This document shows, in pieces, positions 28,685 through 38,768 of a stretch of DNA of 57,481 bases. The translations under genes were made by a program, and so were the position numbers. Each line of letters begins with the position of its first letter. Position 1 is the first letter of the stretch. The notes under the pieces were generated by a model that worked only from the letters and a program-made list of their open reading frames with translations, was not told where the DNA came from and did no database searches. The stretch covers positions 1 through 57,481 of the forward strand of contig SKHG01000001.1 of the NCBI GenBank assembly GCA_007117035.1. The letters are read 5' to 3'. The stretch comes from Candidatus Campbelliibacteriota bacterium. Its GTDB lineage: Bacteria; Patescibacteriota; Minisyncoccia; Phycocordibacterales; CSBR16-193.

Positions 28685-29527
28685 TTAGATTTCTAGATCT
28701 TGCATATATGTAAAATGCCAACCGTGTTCACCTCTTTCGAAACTGATACCTTGTTCATCAAAGTATTCAGCAACATTAATAAAAGCCTTGTACATTTTGT
28801 CGGCACCAGCAAAGTAGTTTCTGATACCGTAGAGACCTCTTAATGGATCAATAAAAGAGTATGTTAGATCAGAGATATTGTGTTGGGTTCTTTTCATACT
28901 GTTTAGGACTTCAAGATGAATTTCTAGTGCAGATTCTGGAACCGAAACATCCAAAGCCTCAGAAATAATTTTGTTGTAACCTTTGATTATTATATTTAGG
29001 TCAGCTAAACGAATACGATTATTTTTATCCATGGCTTCCAGGTAGATATCCATCTCGTGTTCACTTTGTGGAGAGTTTTCAGTAATCACTCGACCCATCT
29101 CTTGGGCGTATTTTCTTAAACTTTCTTGGTCTACTGCTGTTGTTGTTTTAATGTCTGATTTATTAAAAAGTATTTCAGGGATGTCTATTTCATCTATTAG
29201 TTTCTCTATTAAATCTAGATATGCATCTTGATCAGGCTCTATTCCATATTCTTGATTTTGAATAAAAAAAGCAAACAACTCCTTGGAAGCTGCTTCAGTC
29301 AGGTTCTCTAGATTGTGTGCCCGAGGATCTTTTTCCTCTGATTCGAACAAAACACGCTCTAGCTCTTCTGTCCAAGAAGCTGATCTTTCTTGTGATTCGG
29401 TTGATAAAGCTTCTAAGTCCTGGCGGTTGTATGAATCAGGTTGTGCACCAACTCCAATTGCAGTTATAACTATCACTATCACAGCGATAGGAATAATAAT
29501 TTTTATTTTTATTTTCATAATCAACAA
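28685..29527 (-). CDS. Secreted hypothetical protein, first gene of T4SS-like operon
   Basis: 280 aa, N-terminal TM, largely helical. Confidence 0.65.
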   Translation of the reverse strand: MLIMKIKIKIIIPIAVIVIVITAIGVGAQPDSYNRQDLEALSTESQERSASWTEELERVLFESEEKDPRAHNLENLTEAASKELFAFFIQNQEYGIEPDQDAYLDLIEKLIDEIDIPEILFNKSDIKTTTAVDQESLRKYAQEMGRVITENSPQSEHEMDIYLEAMDKNNRIRLADLNIIIKGYNKIISEALDVSVPESALEIHLEVLNSMKRTQHNISDLTYSFIDPLRGLYGIRNYFAGADKMYKAFINVAEYFDEQGISFERGEHGWHFTYMQDLEI

Positions 29528-29633
29528 ACCTCTTAAGTTGTAATAATTATATCAGAAAAACATATTAAATAACAAAGAAAGTAATACACAGTTTGGTTTA
29601 CTAGCATCAATTTTTTTATAATATTTTTTATGC

Positions 29634-31061
29634 CTAAATCTCTAAAATTAAAGTAGTGATATTTTCTTTTTTACGCCCTAACTCTGTGTGTTTCAGAACT
29701 TCTCCGTAAGGGCTGATGATACTCGAGACGCCACCTTTAACTGACCTTAATGTGTAGTTTCGATTACTTACTGCCTGAACTTTACTCATAATGTGGTGAT
29801 AATAAAAAACTTGTCTAGTTGGAACTACTAAATCATTACCAGATATAATATTCAAAATTGTTTCTTCAGAACTATTATTTGAAAAAACAGCAACCTCAGA
29901 ACAGATTAAACCTCTTACTAGTCCATGCTGGGTATTCATAAGTTTTTTCTCTCCACTCACCATAAGTCTAGCGTGTTCTTTTTCAAATCTATCTGGCACA
30001 GACTCAGTTATCGGTAAGAGATTTATTTTTTGATAACTATCTTTTAGTTCCCCGTTCTCCATAACAACCAACGAGTTTAAATATTTATCTTGAGCTTCGT
30101 CTAAAAAATGTACTCCAAATATTATTGAGAGTTGAGGGTGTGTCTTAGAAAAATCTGTTAATAAGGAGTAGAGATTATAAATTCCACCCTGTTGGTCAAG
30201 ACCTATTGGTTGAAAAGTTTTTCGGTCTATTATGAAAAAAGGAAATATGTTTTCAGGTAAAACCACAACACTGATTTGTTTTTTTGATAAAATATCCCTA
30301 AGCTCATACTCAATTTTATTGAAAATACCAGACTCAGTAATTCCTACAGTATTATAAGGAGAACTTAAAACAGCTACTGTTAAACCAAGTTCTTCGTCTG
30401 ATTTGTTTTGAAGGGTTAGAGCTCCATATCCGTAGACTAAAATTAAGATTATTAAAAATAAAACCGAATACTGAACTCGATTTTTCTTTTTATCTGAAGC
30501 CAAAACCCCAGTTAGAGAAATGTTTACAGACAGAACAACAAAACCTAATGCATAAACTCCCCAAATCGATGCTAACTGTATCATCTGTGGAGAAGAGTGG
30601 AGTAGAAATCCTAAATGCCCCCAACTTAGTCCAAAAAATAAGTTCGCTCGAACATATTCCATAACTACCCAAACCAAAGAAAAAATAAAAGTTTTTAATA
30701 AAAAACTTAATTTAATTTTTCTAAAAAACCACCCAAAGATGAAAAAAAACAGCCCCCCACCCATAATGGCTGTTAAGATTATAATGCTAGCAAATATTAA
30801 TTTAAAATAATCTAGTAATATTCCTTCAACAAAAAACAAAGGTTGCCCTTGAAAACTTAAAAGAGGTAAAAGCACAGTTAGTCCAAAAATAGTTCCAACT
30901 AAAGTGTCGATCAGGTAGCTCCTTTTGTTGCTCGGTGATTTTATTAAGAAATAAAGCCAAGGCACTAAACTTATAAGAGCTATAAGACTCCCAAACCAAA
31001 AAGAAAGATACAATAAAATTGGTGTAAAAAATGGTAAAATGTCTATATATTTTTTTAACAT
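29634..31061 (-). CDS. lnt: Apolipoprotein N-acyltransferase-like (CN hydrolase family)
   Basis: N-terminal polytopic membrane domain; nitrilase-like domain with VVLPENIFPFF, YQKINLLPITESVP, GLICSEV. Confidence 0.85.
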   Translation of the reverse strand: MLKKYIDILPFFTPILLYLSFWFGSLIALISLVPWLYFLIKSPSNKRSYLIDTLVGTIFGLTVLLPLLSFQGQPLFFVEGILLDYFKLIFASIIILTAIMGGGLFFFIFGWFFRKIKLSFLLKTFIFSLVWVVMEYVRANLFFGLSWGHLGFLLHSSPQMIQLASIWGVYALGFVVLSVNISLTGVLASDKKKNRVQYSVLFLIILILVYGYGALTLQNKSDEELGLTVAVLSSPYNTVGITESGIFNKIEYELRDILSKKQISVVVLPENIFPFFIIDRKTFQPIGLDQQGGIYNLYSLLTDFSKTHPQLSIIFGVHFLDEAQDKYLNSLVVMENGELKDSYQKINLLPITESVPDRFEKEHARLMVSGEKKLMNTQHGLVRGLICSEVAVFSNNSSEETILNIISGNDLVVPTRQVFYYHHIMSKVQAVSNRNYTLRSVKGGVSSIISPYGEVLKHTELGRKKENITTLILEI

Positions 31062-31095
31062 ATGTTATACTCAGCTTAAATTAAACTATATCATT

Positions 31096-32286
31096 ATGTT
31101 CTCAAAAAAGAACTGTTTTAAAAATCCTTTTTCGCTCCAGATTATTTTTTTGTATTTTATTATAATTGTTTTTCTAATTCTTTTAGTTGTTCCTAGCTCT
31201 TCTGTTGCAAGCCCAAAAGATTATTCTGATCAAGAGAGGCTGTTATCTTTTTGGTTTGGACTAAGTAGTTCTGAAACTCCTGTAATAAAAAAATCAGTTT
31301 CAGAGAATCAAAGTACAGTAAGCCAAAATCAGAACAAAGTAACATTTAACAGAAACCTAAAGTTGGGAGACAGAGGTCGAGATGTGCTTCGTCTACAGGA
31401 AATTTTAAATCAAGATCATCAGACACGCGTAGCCTCGAGTGGTCCAGGTTCTCCTGGTAATGAAACAGAATTTTTCGGTTCCTTAACTCATTCAGCAGTT
31501 GTTCGTTTTCAAGAAAAATATAGATCCGAGGTCTTAGTACCAGCGAACCTAAACCGCGGAACAGGATTTTTTGGACCCTTAACTAGAAACAAAATAAACC
31601 AGACAGAAAAAACTCAAACCGTGTCTGGTAGTTTAATGAACCCAAATCTAATAAAACCACCCAAAAGAGATAATTTTTCATCTCTAGATATAGACTTAGG
31701 AAGTTCTGATGATTTTATGTTAGCTTTCCCTTCTAAATATTTTGGACCCCATTTTACTTCTTTAGAAATTATAGGTTCAGGTTTTTCTAATAGAGTAGGT
31801 AATTTAAAAGTACTTTTTGGTAATGATTATTCTATCGATTCCGTGAATGTCATCAACGATGGAAAAATTTCGGTTCGAATTCCCTCATCTATTCCTCGCG
31901 GAGAGTATCAGGTTAGAGTATCAGATGGCCGTGAGATAGCTTTTGGGGAGAGTTTTTTTATAATAACGCGACCATCTGATCAACCCCCAAAAATAGATTC
32001 CATCAGTCCCTCTTCTGGCAAATATGGAAAAACGGTCGTGGTTAGAGGTAGTAATTTTACTACTGACAATACGATTATGACAACGTACAATGAAATAAAG
32101 GGAGTTGTTTCAGATAATGGTCAAACTCTGGAATTTAAAATGACTCCTTTAAGTAACAATCCTGAAGTAGAGGCTCTAGTTTTAACCGGAAAATCAAATT
32201 TGGAAAATACCACAGATGTTTATATTTACATTAAAAATGAGAAAGGGATTAGTGCGGAGCCAATTATTTTTGAGTTAGAAATATAG
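31096..32286 (+). CDS. Secreted peptidoglycan-binding plus IPT/TIG-domain protein
   Basis: PG_binding motif (LKLGDRGRDVLRLQEILN...AVVRFQEKYRSE); IPT-like (PKIDSISPSSGKYGKTVVVRGSNFT); internal ATG 31096 precedes the signal peptide. Confidence 0.8.
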   Translation: MFSKKNCFKNPFSLQIIFLYFIIIVFLILLVVPSSSVASPKDYSDQERLLSFWFGLSSSETPVIKKSVSENQSTVSQNQNKVTFNRNLKLGDRGRDVLRLQEILNQDHQTRVASSGPGSPGNETEFFGSLTHSAVVRFQEKYRSEVLVPANLNRGTGFFGPLTRNKINQTEKTQTVSGSLMNPNLIKPPKRDNFSSLDIDLGSSDDFMLAFPSKYFGPHFTSLEIIGSGFSNRVGNLKVLFGNDYSIDSVNVINDGKISVRIPSSIPRGEYQVRVSDGREIAFGESFFIITRPSDQPPKIDSISPSSGKYGKTVVVRGSNFTTDNTIMTTYNEIKGVVSDNGQTLEFKMTPLSNNPEVEALVLTGKSNLENTTDVYIYIKNEKGISAEPIIFELEI

Positions 32287-32293
32287 AATTATT

Positions 32294-32674
32294 ATGCAAA
32301 AAAAATACTTATTCAGAACTTTTGTAATATTGATATTATTAACTTTTGTTTTTGTCGGTGTTTTTTATCACAAGCAAAAAGAGGTTCAAAGTCAATCACC
32401 ACTTGTTTTTGGTGGCAAAATAACTTTTTGGCAGGAGTGCTCTTGCACTCCAGGTCCTGGCTCTTTTGTAATAACAATAACAGGAACAAATCCAGGGACC
32501 TTTCTTTTTCTACCTGGAAGATCGATACCATTTCGCGAATATCAACACGCACGAATCGGTGTTTGGGCCTTGGGTAATTACACTCCAGGAGCAGTTTGTT
32601 TAACTGGTAAATTTTGTATTCCTGCTACACCACCGCCAATAGGTACTATACATCAAATAGGAACCTCATTTTAG
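32294..32674 (+). CDS. Secreted small hypothetical protein (FGGKI...CxC motif)
   Basis: 126 aa, signal peptide; 'VFGGKITFWQECSCTPGPGSFVITITG'. Confidence 0.7.
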   Translation: MQKKYLFRTFVILILLTFVFVGVFYHKQKEVQSQSPLVFGGKITFWQECSCTPGPGSFVITITGTNPGTFLFLPGRSIPFREYQHARIGVWALGNYTPGAVCLTGKFCIPATPPPIGTIHQIGTSF

Positions 32675-32675
32675 G

Positions 32676-33461
32676 TTATAGTTTCTGAGACAAACAAAAC
32701 CATTTGTTTACATTGAGTTCTTCTGCTCGACAGTCATTTGAAAGTTCGCAGTTTTTGAGTAAATTTTCAATATTTATGTCAGGAAAAACCTCTCCTAGAT
32801 TTTTTCTCAATTTTTTCCTTTTGTGAGCAAAACCAGCCTTTAAGACTTTAAAAAATTTTTCTTCTGAAACCTGAAAGTGTTCAAAACTTTTTTTTGAGAT
32901 ATTTTTTATAGACAAAATTGCTGAATCAACATTTGGAACTGGTTGAAAACTTCCACGTTTTACAGTTTTAACAAACTTCGGTTCCCCGTAGGCCCAAACA
33001 CTTACTGCTAGAATTGATGATTTTTTTAGGTCGGTTATTCTTTGAGCCACTTCTTTTTGGAGTAACAAGACCATGCTTTTTGGTGGGTAAGTAGTTGAAA
33101 AAGTTTTTTTCAATAAATCACCTGTTAAGTAATATGGAATGTTGGCAACTAATTTATATTTCTGAGGCAGATAGTTTTGAATATCTATATCACGCACATC
33201 TCCTTCAACTAAGACTAACTTTTTTTCTCTGATCTCCTTTTCAAATTTTTCATTTAAAAAAGGTAACAAATCTCGGTCTTTTTCCACCGCAACAACCATC
33301 TTTGTCTGAAGCAGTAGTTTCTCGGTCAAAACTCCTTTCCCGGGTCCGATTTCCAGAACACAATCTTCTTTACTAAGTTCAGCTTCTTTAATTATTAACT
33401 CCAAAGCCCCTACCGAGTTAAGGAAATTTTGCCCTAGTTGTTTTTTTGGTAGATGTTTCAA
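32676..33461 (-). CDS. rsmA: 16S rRNA (adenine1518-N6/adenine1519-N6)-dimethyltransferase
   Basis: KKQLGQNFLNS; VLEIGPGKGVLTEKL; VANIPYYLTGDLLK. Confidence 0.95.
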   Translation of the reverse strand: MKHLPKKQLGQNFLNSVGALELIIKEAELSKEDCVLEIGPGKGVLTEKLLLQTKMVVAVEKDRDLLPFLNEKFEKEIREKKLVLVEGDVRDIDIQNYLPQKYKLVANIPYYLTGDLLKKTFSTTYPPKSMVLLLQKEVAQRITDLKKSSILAVSVWAYGEPKFVKTVKRGSFQPVPNVDSAILSIKNISKKSFEHFQVSEEKFFKVLKAGFAHKRKKLRKNLGEVFPDINIENLLKNCELSNDCRAEELNVNKWFCLSQKL

Positions 33462-35395
33462 AATTCTATATTTATTAAAGGTTTATTGTCTGATCTTGTT
33501 GATTCGGCACTGTTGTTTTGATCCAGTAGATCAATATTCATATCTCCAAGAAATTCAGAAGGAAGATTGCTTTGAGTTGAGCCAAAGATAACTCTTTCAC
33601 GAGCCAAAGATAGATGCGCGCTAACCCGAGCTCGTGTTAAAGCAACATAAAAAAGTCTACGCTCCTCCTCTTCTTTATTTGGGGTTGTGTTTTCGTCAGT
33701 ATGAGGAAAAAGTCCTTGCTCAAGACCGGTTATGAAACAGTGATCGAACTCTAAACCCTTTACTCCATGAACAGTAGATAGGCGTACCCCCACAGTGTCC
33801 TCGTTAAAGGAGTCTTGCTCTGAAAACAACGCAATGTGTTCCAAGAACTGGTCTACTCCACCCTCTGTGCCATCATATCTACGAGCCAGAGTTACTAGTT
33901 CGTAGATGTTTTCCAATCTCTCGTCCTCACCGTACTCTTGAAAGTATTTCTCGAATCCACCGTCTTTAATAATACAGGTTACTGCTTTTGAAACAGAGTT
34001 TTTTGCCAGGTCTGCAACTTTTTGGCAGACTTTTTTGAAATTTTGATACTGTTCAAGGGTTTTTTTGGGTAATTCTTCTTCTCTCCCTTCCAATATTTTC
34101 AGAAATCCAACCTTACCAATTCCACGAGGTGGTTTATTGATAACCCTCTTTAAATCTCCCCGACTCTCTGGAGATAGCGAAACTCGTAAAAAAGCCACCA
34201 AGTCTTTTATCTCCTGTCTTTCCAAAAATCTTACGCCAGAAGTACAGTATGGGATTTCTTCACCTAAAAAAACTTCTTCTAGAACTCGAGACTGAAAGTT
34301 TGCTCTGTACATCACCACAATCTCCTTCGGATCTACTCCAGAGTGAAGAAGTCTCTTTACCTCTTCTGCGATTCCTTGAGCTTCTCCTGTTTCACTCCAA
34401 AAGGTTCGTACTTTAATTTTTGAGCCACCACTTTTTTGGGTAAACAGGTCTTTCTTTTTACGTTTTTTGTTTTTTTCGATTATCTGATTAGCTGCAGAGA
34501 GAATTATCTCACTGGATCGGTAGTTCTCTTTTAGATAAAAAACCTGAGCCTTTGAGTATTCTTTCTCAAAACGCAATATGTTTTCTATCTCTGCGCCTCT
34601 CCAGCTGTAGATGGTTTGATCTGGGTCACCGATAGCATAAATATTTTGATGTTCTTCGGCAAGTAAACGTATCATTTCGTGCTGAACTCGATTGGTGTCT
34701 TGATACTCGTCAATATGTAGCCACTGCCAACGATCTTGGTATTTTTTCAAAACCTCGGGTTGGCTGTTTAGCAAGGTTACTGGACGTAAAAGTAGGTCAT
34801 CAAAATCCAATGACCTTTCTTCCGACAAAAGATTTTCATACTCCTGCCAGATGACCGGAAGTGCAACAGTCAATGCGTCCTGACTGTTTTTGGTGTTTTT
34901 TGAAAAGCTTTGAAGCATGACTCCGCTTCCTTTGTATCTGGATATAACACCGAGAGTTTTTCCAATGTCAAAGTCATCGGTCGAATGCCCAGCTCTTTTG
35001 ATGGCCTCTCGAACCATTTTTTTAGATTCTGATCGATCTAGGATAGAAAAATGTCTCGGAAGATTAAAACTTTCAAGGTTTTCTCGAATAATCAATAAAC
35101 CAAGAGCATGAAAGGTTCCTATAAAAGGATTGTTTTTTTGATTAGAGTATGGATTTTCAGGAATCCTTGATGTGAGTTTTTCGATTCTTTCTCGCATCTC
35201 TCGAGCTGCTTTGTTAGTAAATGTGATCGCGCAGATTCGCCCTGGATCACAACCATCAGCAATTAACCTCGCTACTCTAGCAGTTAAGGTTTTAGTCTTA
35301 CCTGTTCCAGCTCCAGCTATTATTAAAACTGGTCCTGCACCGGCTTTTAAAGCCTCTTCCTGGGCTTTGTTAAAATTGTGTTCATCTAGATTCAT
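33458..35395 (-). CDS. pcrA: UvrD/PcrA-type ATP-dependent DNA helicase
   Basis: LNKAQ..., IAGAGTGKTKTLTARVA, DEYQDTN, RRLFYVALTRA; start at ATG 35395 preferred over 35473. Confidence 0.94.
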   Translation of the reverse strand: MNLDEHNFNKAQEEALKAGAGPVLIIAGAGTGKTKTLTARVARLIADGCDPGRICAITFTNKAAREMRERIEKLTSRIPENPYSNQKNNPFIGTFHALGLLIIRENLESFNLPRHFSILDRSESKKMVREAIKRAGHSTDDFDIGKTLGVISRYKGSGVMLQSFSKNTKNSQDALTVALPVIWQEYENLLSEERSLDFDDLLLRPVTLLNSQPEVLKKYQDRWQWLHIDEYQDTNRVQHEMIRLLAEEHQNIYAIGDPDQTIYSWRGAEIENILRFEKEYSKAQVFYLKENYRSSEIILSAANQIIEKNKKRKKKDLFTQKSGGSKIKVRTFWSETGEAQGIAEEVKRLLHSGVDPKEIVVMYRANFQSRVLEEVFLGEEIPYCTSGVRFLERQEIKDLVAFLRVSLSPESRGDLKRVINKPPRGIGKVGFLKILEGREEELPKKTLEQYQNFKKVCQKVADLAKNSVSKAVTCIIKDGGFEKYFQEYGEDERLENIYELVTLARRYDGTEGGVDQFLEHIALFSEQDSFNEDTVGVRLSTVHGVKGLEFDHCFITGLEQGLFPHTDENTTPNKEEEERRLFYVALTRARVSAHLSLARERVIFGSTQSNLPSEFLGDMNIDLLDQNNSAESTRSDNKPLINIEF

Positions 35396-35598
35396 TTGAG
35401 ATCTCATAGTATCATAGTGCTGAGTTTTTTGGCATAAAAATAACAAAAAATATAGAAAAAACATTATCCCCACTTAAGGTTGACCAGACAGTTTAAGTGT
35501 ATATAATTAACTACGTAGAGAGATGAGAGGTTTTCCAGACATTTTAGGAAGCTAAATCGAAGCTTATTTTACCAAATGCACAGGACCCCAATTCTTCA

Positions 35599-36705
35599 TT
35601 GGTAAGAAACGAGAAGGATTGGTCGAAAAATAGATTTTACGACCGAAAAAGGTCTAAAAAACAAAAGAATTATGACCATGGAACATGGACCACGGTTGTT
35701 TTCGTTTTTGTTATTCTAGCGGTTCAGTCCATATATGTATTTGGAAATCAAGAAGACACGTATGCAAGCGTGTCTCATCTTTTGGTAGGCGAAAACTCTG
35801 TAAACATCACTCTTTTAGGAGATGATCTTTTCTCAGATGAATTTCATAACTACAGCCCTCGATTTACAGAAGATGGACTAGCCTTTATTTCTGGAGATTT
35901 CAGTACTCAGGTCTCAAGCTCCAAAGTTAGTGGTAGAGGTGGAAGTATGTCATTTATTCACGAAGTTAGGGCTAACGACACAATCGAAAGTTTGGCAAAA
36001 GAGTTTAATGTAACTAAAGAGACAATAGTTTGGGAAAATGACATCAGTGATCCCAACTCTCTTAAGGTTGGTCAAGAACTACATATTTTACCTTTTTCAG
36101 GTGTTCGGCACAGAGTTCGTTCCGGAGAGACTCTTTCTGAAATAGCTGAATACTACGATATTTCTGTAAAAGAAATTGCTAAATTCAACCATTTTTCGGT
36201 CAACGATGTTTTGATTGCAGGTAACCCGATAAATATTCCTGGTGCCCAAAAAAGACAGAAAAATATTGTTACACAGACCACACGCTCAACCACTTCATCT
36301 GTTAGTATACAGGCAGTTTCCCAACCTTCCCCTTCCCAAGCGATAAGTAGTGGATTTATTCCTCCTCTTAAACCTGGCACATACATAATCACTCAAAGAC
36401 TGCATGGTTATAACGCAGTTGATATGGCTCCAGTAAACGGTATTGGCTCCAGAATCTATGCTGCAGCAAGTGGTACAGTGACTCAGAGTGCTACAGGCTG
36501 GAACGGTGGTTACGGTAATATGATTGTTATAAGTCATCCAAACGGCACACGAACTCTTTATTCTCACAACCAATATAACTACGTTTCTGTTGGTCAGTAT
36601 GTTTCCCAAGGAGATGTTATAGGAACAGTTGGTAGTACCGGACTCTCAACTGGCCCACACGTTCACTTTGAGGTTCATGGCGCAAGAAACCCATTTGCTT
36701 ACTAA
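35599..36705 (+). CDS. M23-family murein metallopeptidase with LysM domains (TTG start)
   Basis: Two LysM-like repeats; HGYNAVDMAP...GPHVHFEVHG M23 motifs; no ATG or GTG start before the TM segment, so TTG 35599 supported. Confidence 0.88.
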   Translation: MVRNEKDWSKNRFYDRKRSKKQKNYDHGTWTTVVFVFVILAVQSIYVFGNQEDTYASVSHLLVGENSVNITLLGDDLFSDEFHNYSPRFTEDGLAFISGDFSTQVSSSKVSGRGGSMSFIHEVRANDTIESLAKEFNVTKETIVWENDISDPNSLKVGQELHILPFSGVRHRVRSGETLSEIAEYYDISVKEIAKFNHFSVNDVLIAGNPINIPGAQKRQKNIVTQTTRSTTSSVSIQAVSQPSPSQAISSGFIPPLKPGTYIITQRLHGYNAVDMAPVNGIGSRIYAAASGTVTQSATGWNGGYGNMIVISHPNGTRTLYSHNQYNYVSVGQYVSQGDVIGTVGSTGLSTGPHVHFEVHGARNPFAY

Positions 36706-36726
36706 AATATTTTAAATATATAGACT

Positions 36727-36756
36727 TAAAAAAACCGGATTTCACCGGTTTTTTTA
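36727..36756. terminator. Intrinsic bidirectional terminator
   Basis: AAAAAACCGG-atttca-CCGGTTTTTT between convergent genes. Confidence 0.85.
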
Positions 36757-36771
36757 TATAAAGTTTTTGTT

Positions 36772-38337
36772 TTAAAAAATAGACATTGATCGGTCTGGTC
36801 GATACTGTGTAGCTTCTAAGATGTGATGTTCTAAAATATCTTCAGAGTGTTCCAAGTCAGCAATAGTCCGAGCTACCTTTATCACTCGGTGATAAGACCT
36901 GGCAGAAAACTCCAGTTTTTCCGCTGCTGAGTTTAATGTGTTTTGGGCTTTTTTCGATAAACCAGAGTGTTTTTTTAACTGTTCGGGACTCATCTGACTG
37001 TTATTTTTTATCTTTAGTTTTTTAAATCGATTTGTCTGAATATTTCGAGCATCTTTAACTTTTTCGTATACATCCTTACTGGTCTGGTTTTTATTTTTCT
37101 TGTCCAGAGAAAGATCTTTTGCTGGAACAGCGCTAACTTCTGTCCATATATCTATTCTGTCTGTAATTGGTCCAGATATCTTTTTTTGATAACGCATAAT
37201 ATCCTGTGGAGTGCAGACACAGCGCCTGTTCTCAGTCGAGAGATAACCACAAGGACAAGGGTTCATAGCAGCGATTAAAACAAAGTTGGCTGGAAAAACG
37301 ACAGTTTCTTTTGATCTCGAGATCTGTATCTTCCTCTCTTCGATTGGTTGACGAAGAGACTCAATAATCCTGCGTTCAAATTCCGGAAACTCATCCATAA
37401 AGAGCACCCCGTTGTGGGCAAGAGTTATCTCTCCTGGCTTTGGGTCCATACCTCCACCAACAAATGAAGCATAAGAAGCTGAGTGGTGTGGTGATCGAAT
37501 CGGTGGATGTGTTATAAGAGGCTCATTTCCGAGGTTGTTGGCGATAGAATGAATTGAGGTCACCTCGTAGGAGTCGTCTAAAGAAAGTGGTGGTAGGATC
37601 GAGGTAAAAGCACGAGCCAACATTGTTTTTCCAGATCCTGGTGGGCCGTACATAGCAACGTGGTGACCTCCAGCTGCCGCAATTTCTAGAGCTCTTTTGG
37701 TTTGGGTTTGACCACAAATTTCTGAAAGATCTGGTAGTTCTAGGATTCTGTTAGTAACCACTGTTTTTGTTTGTTTTTCTATCTTTACGCCCAATAAAGA
37801 CGGATCGTGCTCCGCACTTTCTTTAGGAGAAAGGTGGGCAATTAACTCTCGGAGATTTTTCGGAGCATAGATATCTATTCCTTGAACCAACGCAGCTTCT
37901 TTGGCGTTTTCAGGTGGTACAAAAACCTCTTTAAAACCTCTTTGTTTAGCAGTTCTAACTATTGGTAGAACCCCTACGGTTTTTTTCAGAAAACCATCCA
38001 AGGATAACTCCCCAATGAACAACCTTCCTTCAGCATTAAAACGCACAAGATCTGACGCCAAAAGATAACCAAGAGCAATAGCTAAGTCATACGCAGCACC
38101 TTCTTTTTTGACATTTGCAGGAGCTAAAGAAACTACAATTTTTTGGTTTTTTTGTTTCGGTGATGTAAAACCAATATTTTTAATAGCTGAGGATATTCGG
38201 TCTTTCGACTCTTCCACAGTTTTAGCTGGTAGGCCAATAAGGCTAAAAGAGTGTAATCCTTGCGAGAGGTCAACTTCAACCTCAATTATTGGTGGATTCA
38301 AAGCTGGTTGAGCACTGTACACCTTTGCAAACGACAT
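36772..38337 (-). CDS. comM: ComM/YifB family Mg-chelatase-like ATPase
   Basis: MYGPPGSGKTMLARAFTSILPPL; MDEFPEFERRIIESLRQP; AAMNPCPCGY. Confidence 0.95.
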   Translation of the reverse strand: MSFAKVYSAQPALNPPIIEVEVDLSQGLHSFSLIGLPAKTVEESKDRISSAIKNIGFTSPKQKNQKIVVSLAPANVKKEGAAYDLAIALGYLLASDLVRFNAEGRLFIGELSLDGFLKKTVGVLPIVRTAKQRGFKEVFVPPENAKEAALVQGIDIYAPKNLRELIAHLSPKESAEHDPSLLGVKIEKQTKTVVTNRILELPDLSEICGQTQTKRALEIAAAGGHHVAMYGPPGSGKTMLARAFTSILPPLSLDDSYEVTSIHSIANNLGNEPLITHPPIRSPHHSASYASFVGGGMDPKPGEITLAHNGVLFMDEFPEFERRIIESLRQPIEERKIQISRSKETVVFPANFVLIAAMNPCPCGYLSTENRRCVCTPQDIMRYQKKISGPITDRIDIWTEVSAVPAKDLSLDKKNKNQTSKDVYEKVKDARNIQTNRFKKLKIKNNSQMSPEQLKKHSGLSKKAQNTLNSAAEKLEFSARSYHRVIKVARTIADLEHSEDILEHHILEATQYRPDRSMSIF

Positions 38338-38349
38338 TTTATATTTTTA

Positions 38350-38715
38350 TTATTCTTCCCTGTGTTTAATACAAGTATCAGCAGCAGGGTTAGCTTCTAG
38401 TCTTTCTTTCTCTATCTTCTCTCCAGAGATTCGACAGATACCATACTCACCAGACTTTATTCTTTCTAAGGCTTTTGTAATATTTTTGTATCTAGTTTCT
38501 AACTGATCAAGGATGGCTGAGTTCCCACCGTAAGATTCAGAAGAATCAGCTGACTCACTTGAATCGGAGCTTGAAAAATCACCTCTGTCTGGACGAGCTT
38601 GCCAGTCACCAGGAGTTTCGGGGTTTCTCTCTCCTACTGTATCCATCTCTTTCTCCAAAAGTTCTTTCTCTTTTTCTAGTTCTGTTTTAAATTTTTCTAT
38701 ATCTTTTTCATTCAT
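38350..38715 (-). CDS. TraR/DksA-family zinc-finger-like protein
   Basis: ELEKEKELLEKEMDTVGERNPETPGDW; YGICRISGEKIEKERLEANPAADTCIKH; internal ATG preferred. Confidence 0.85.
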   Translation of the reverse strand: MNEKDIEKFKTELEKEKELLEKEMDTVGERNPETPGDWQARPDRGDFSSSDSSESADSSESYGGNSAILDQLETRYKNITKALERIKSGEYGICRISGEKIEKERLEANPAADTCIKHREE

Positions 38716-38768
38716 ATAATTAAATTCTATCACCATAGAGTTTTTGTGCAAATAAATTTTGGTTAATA

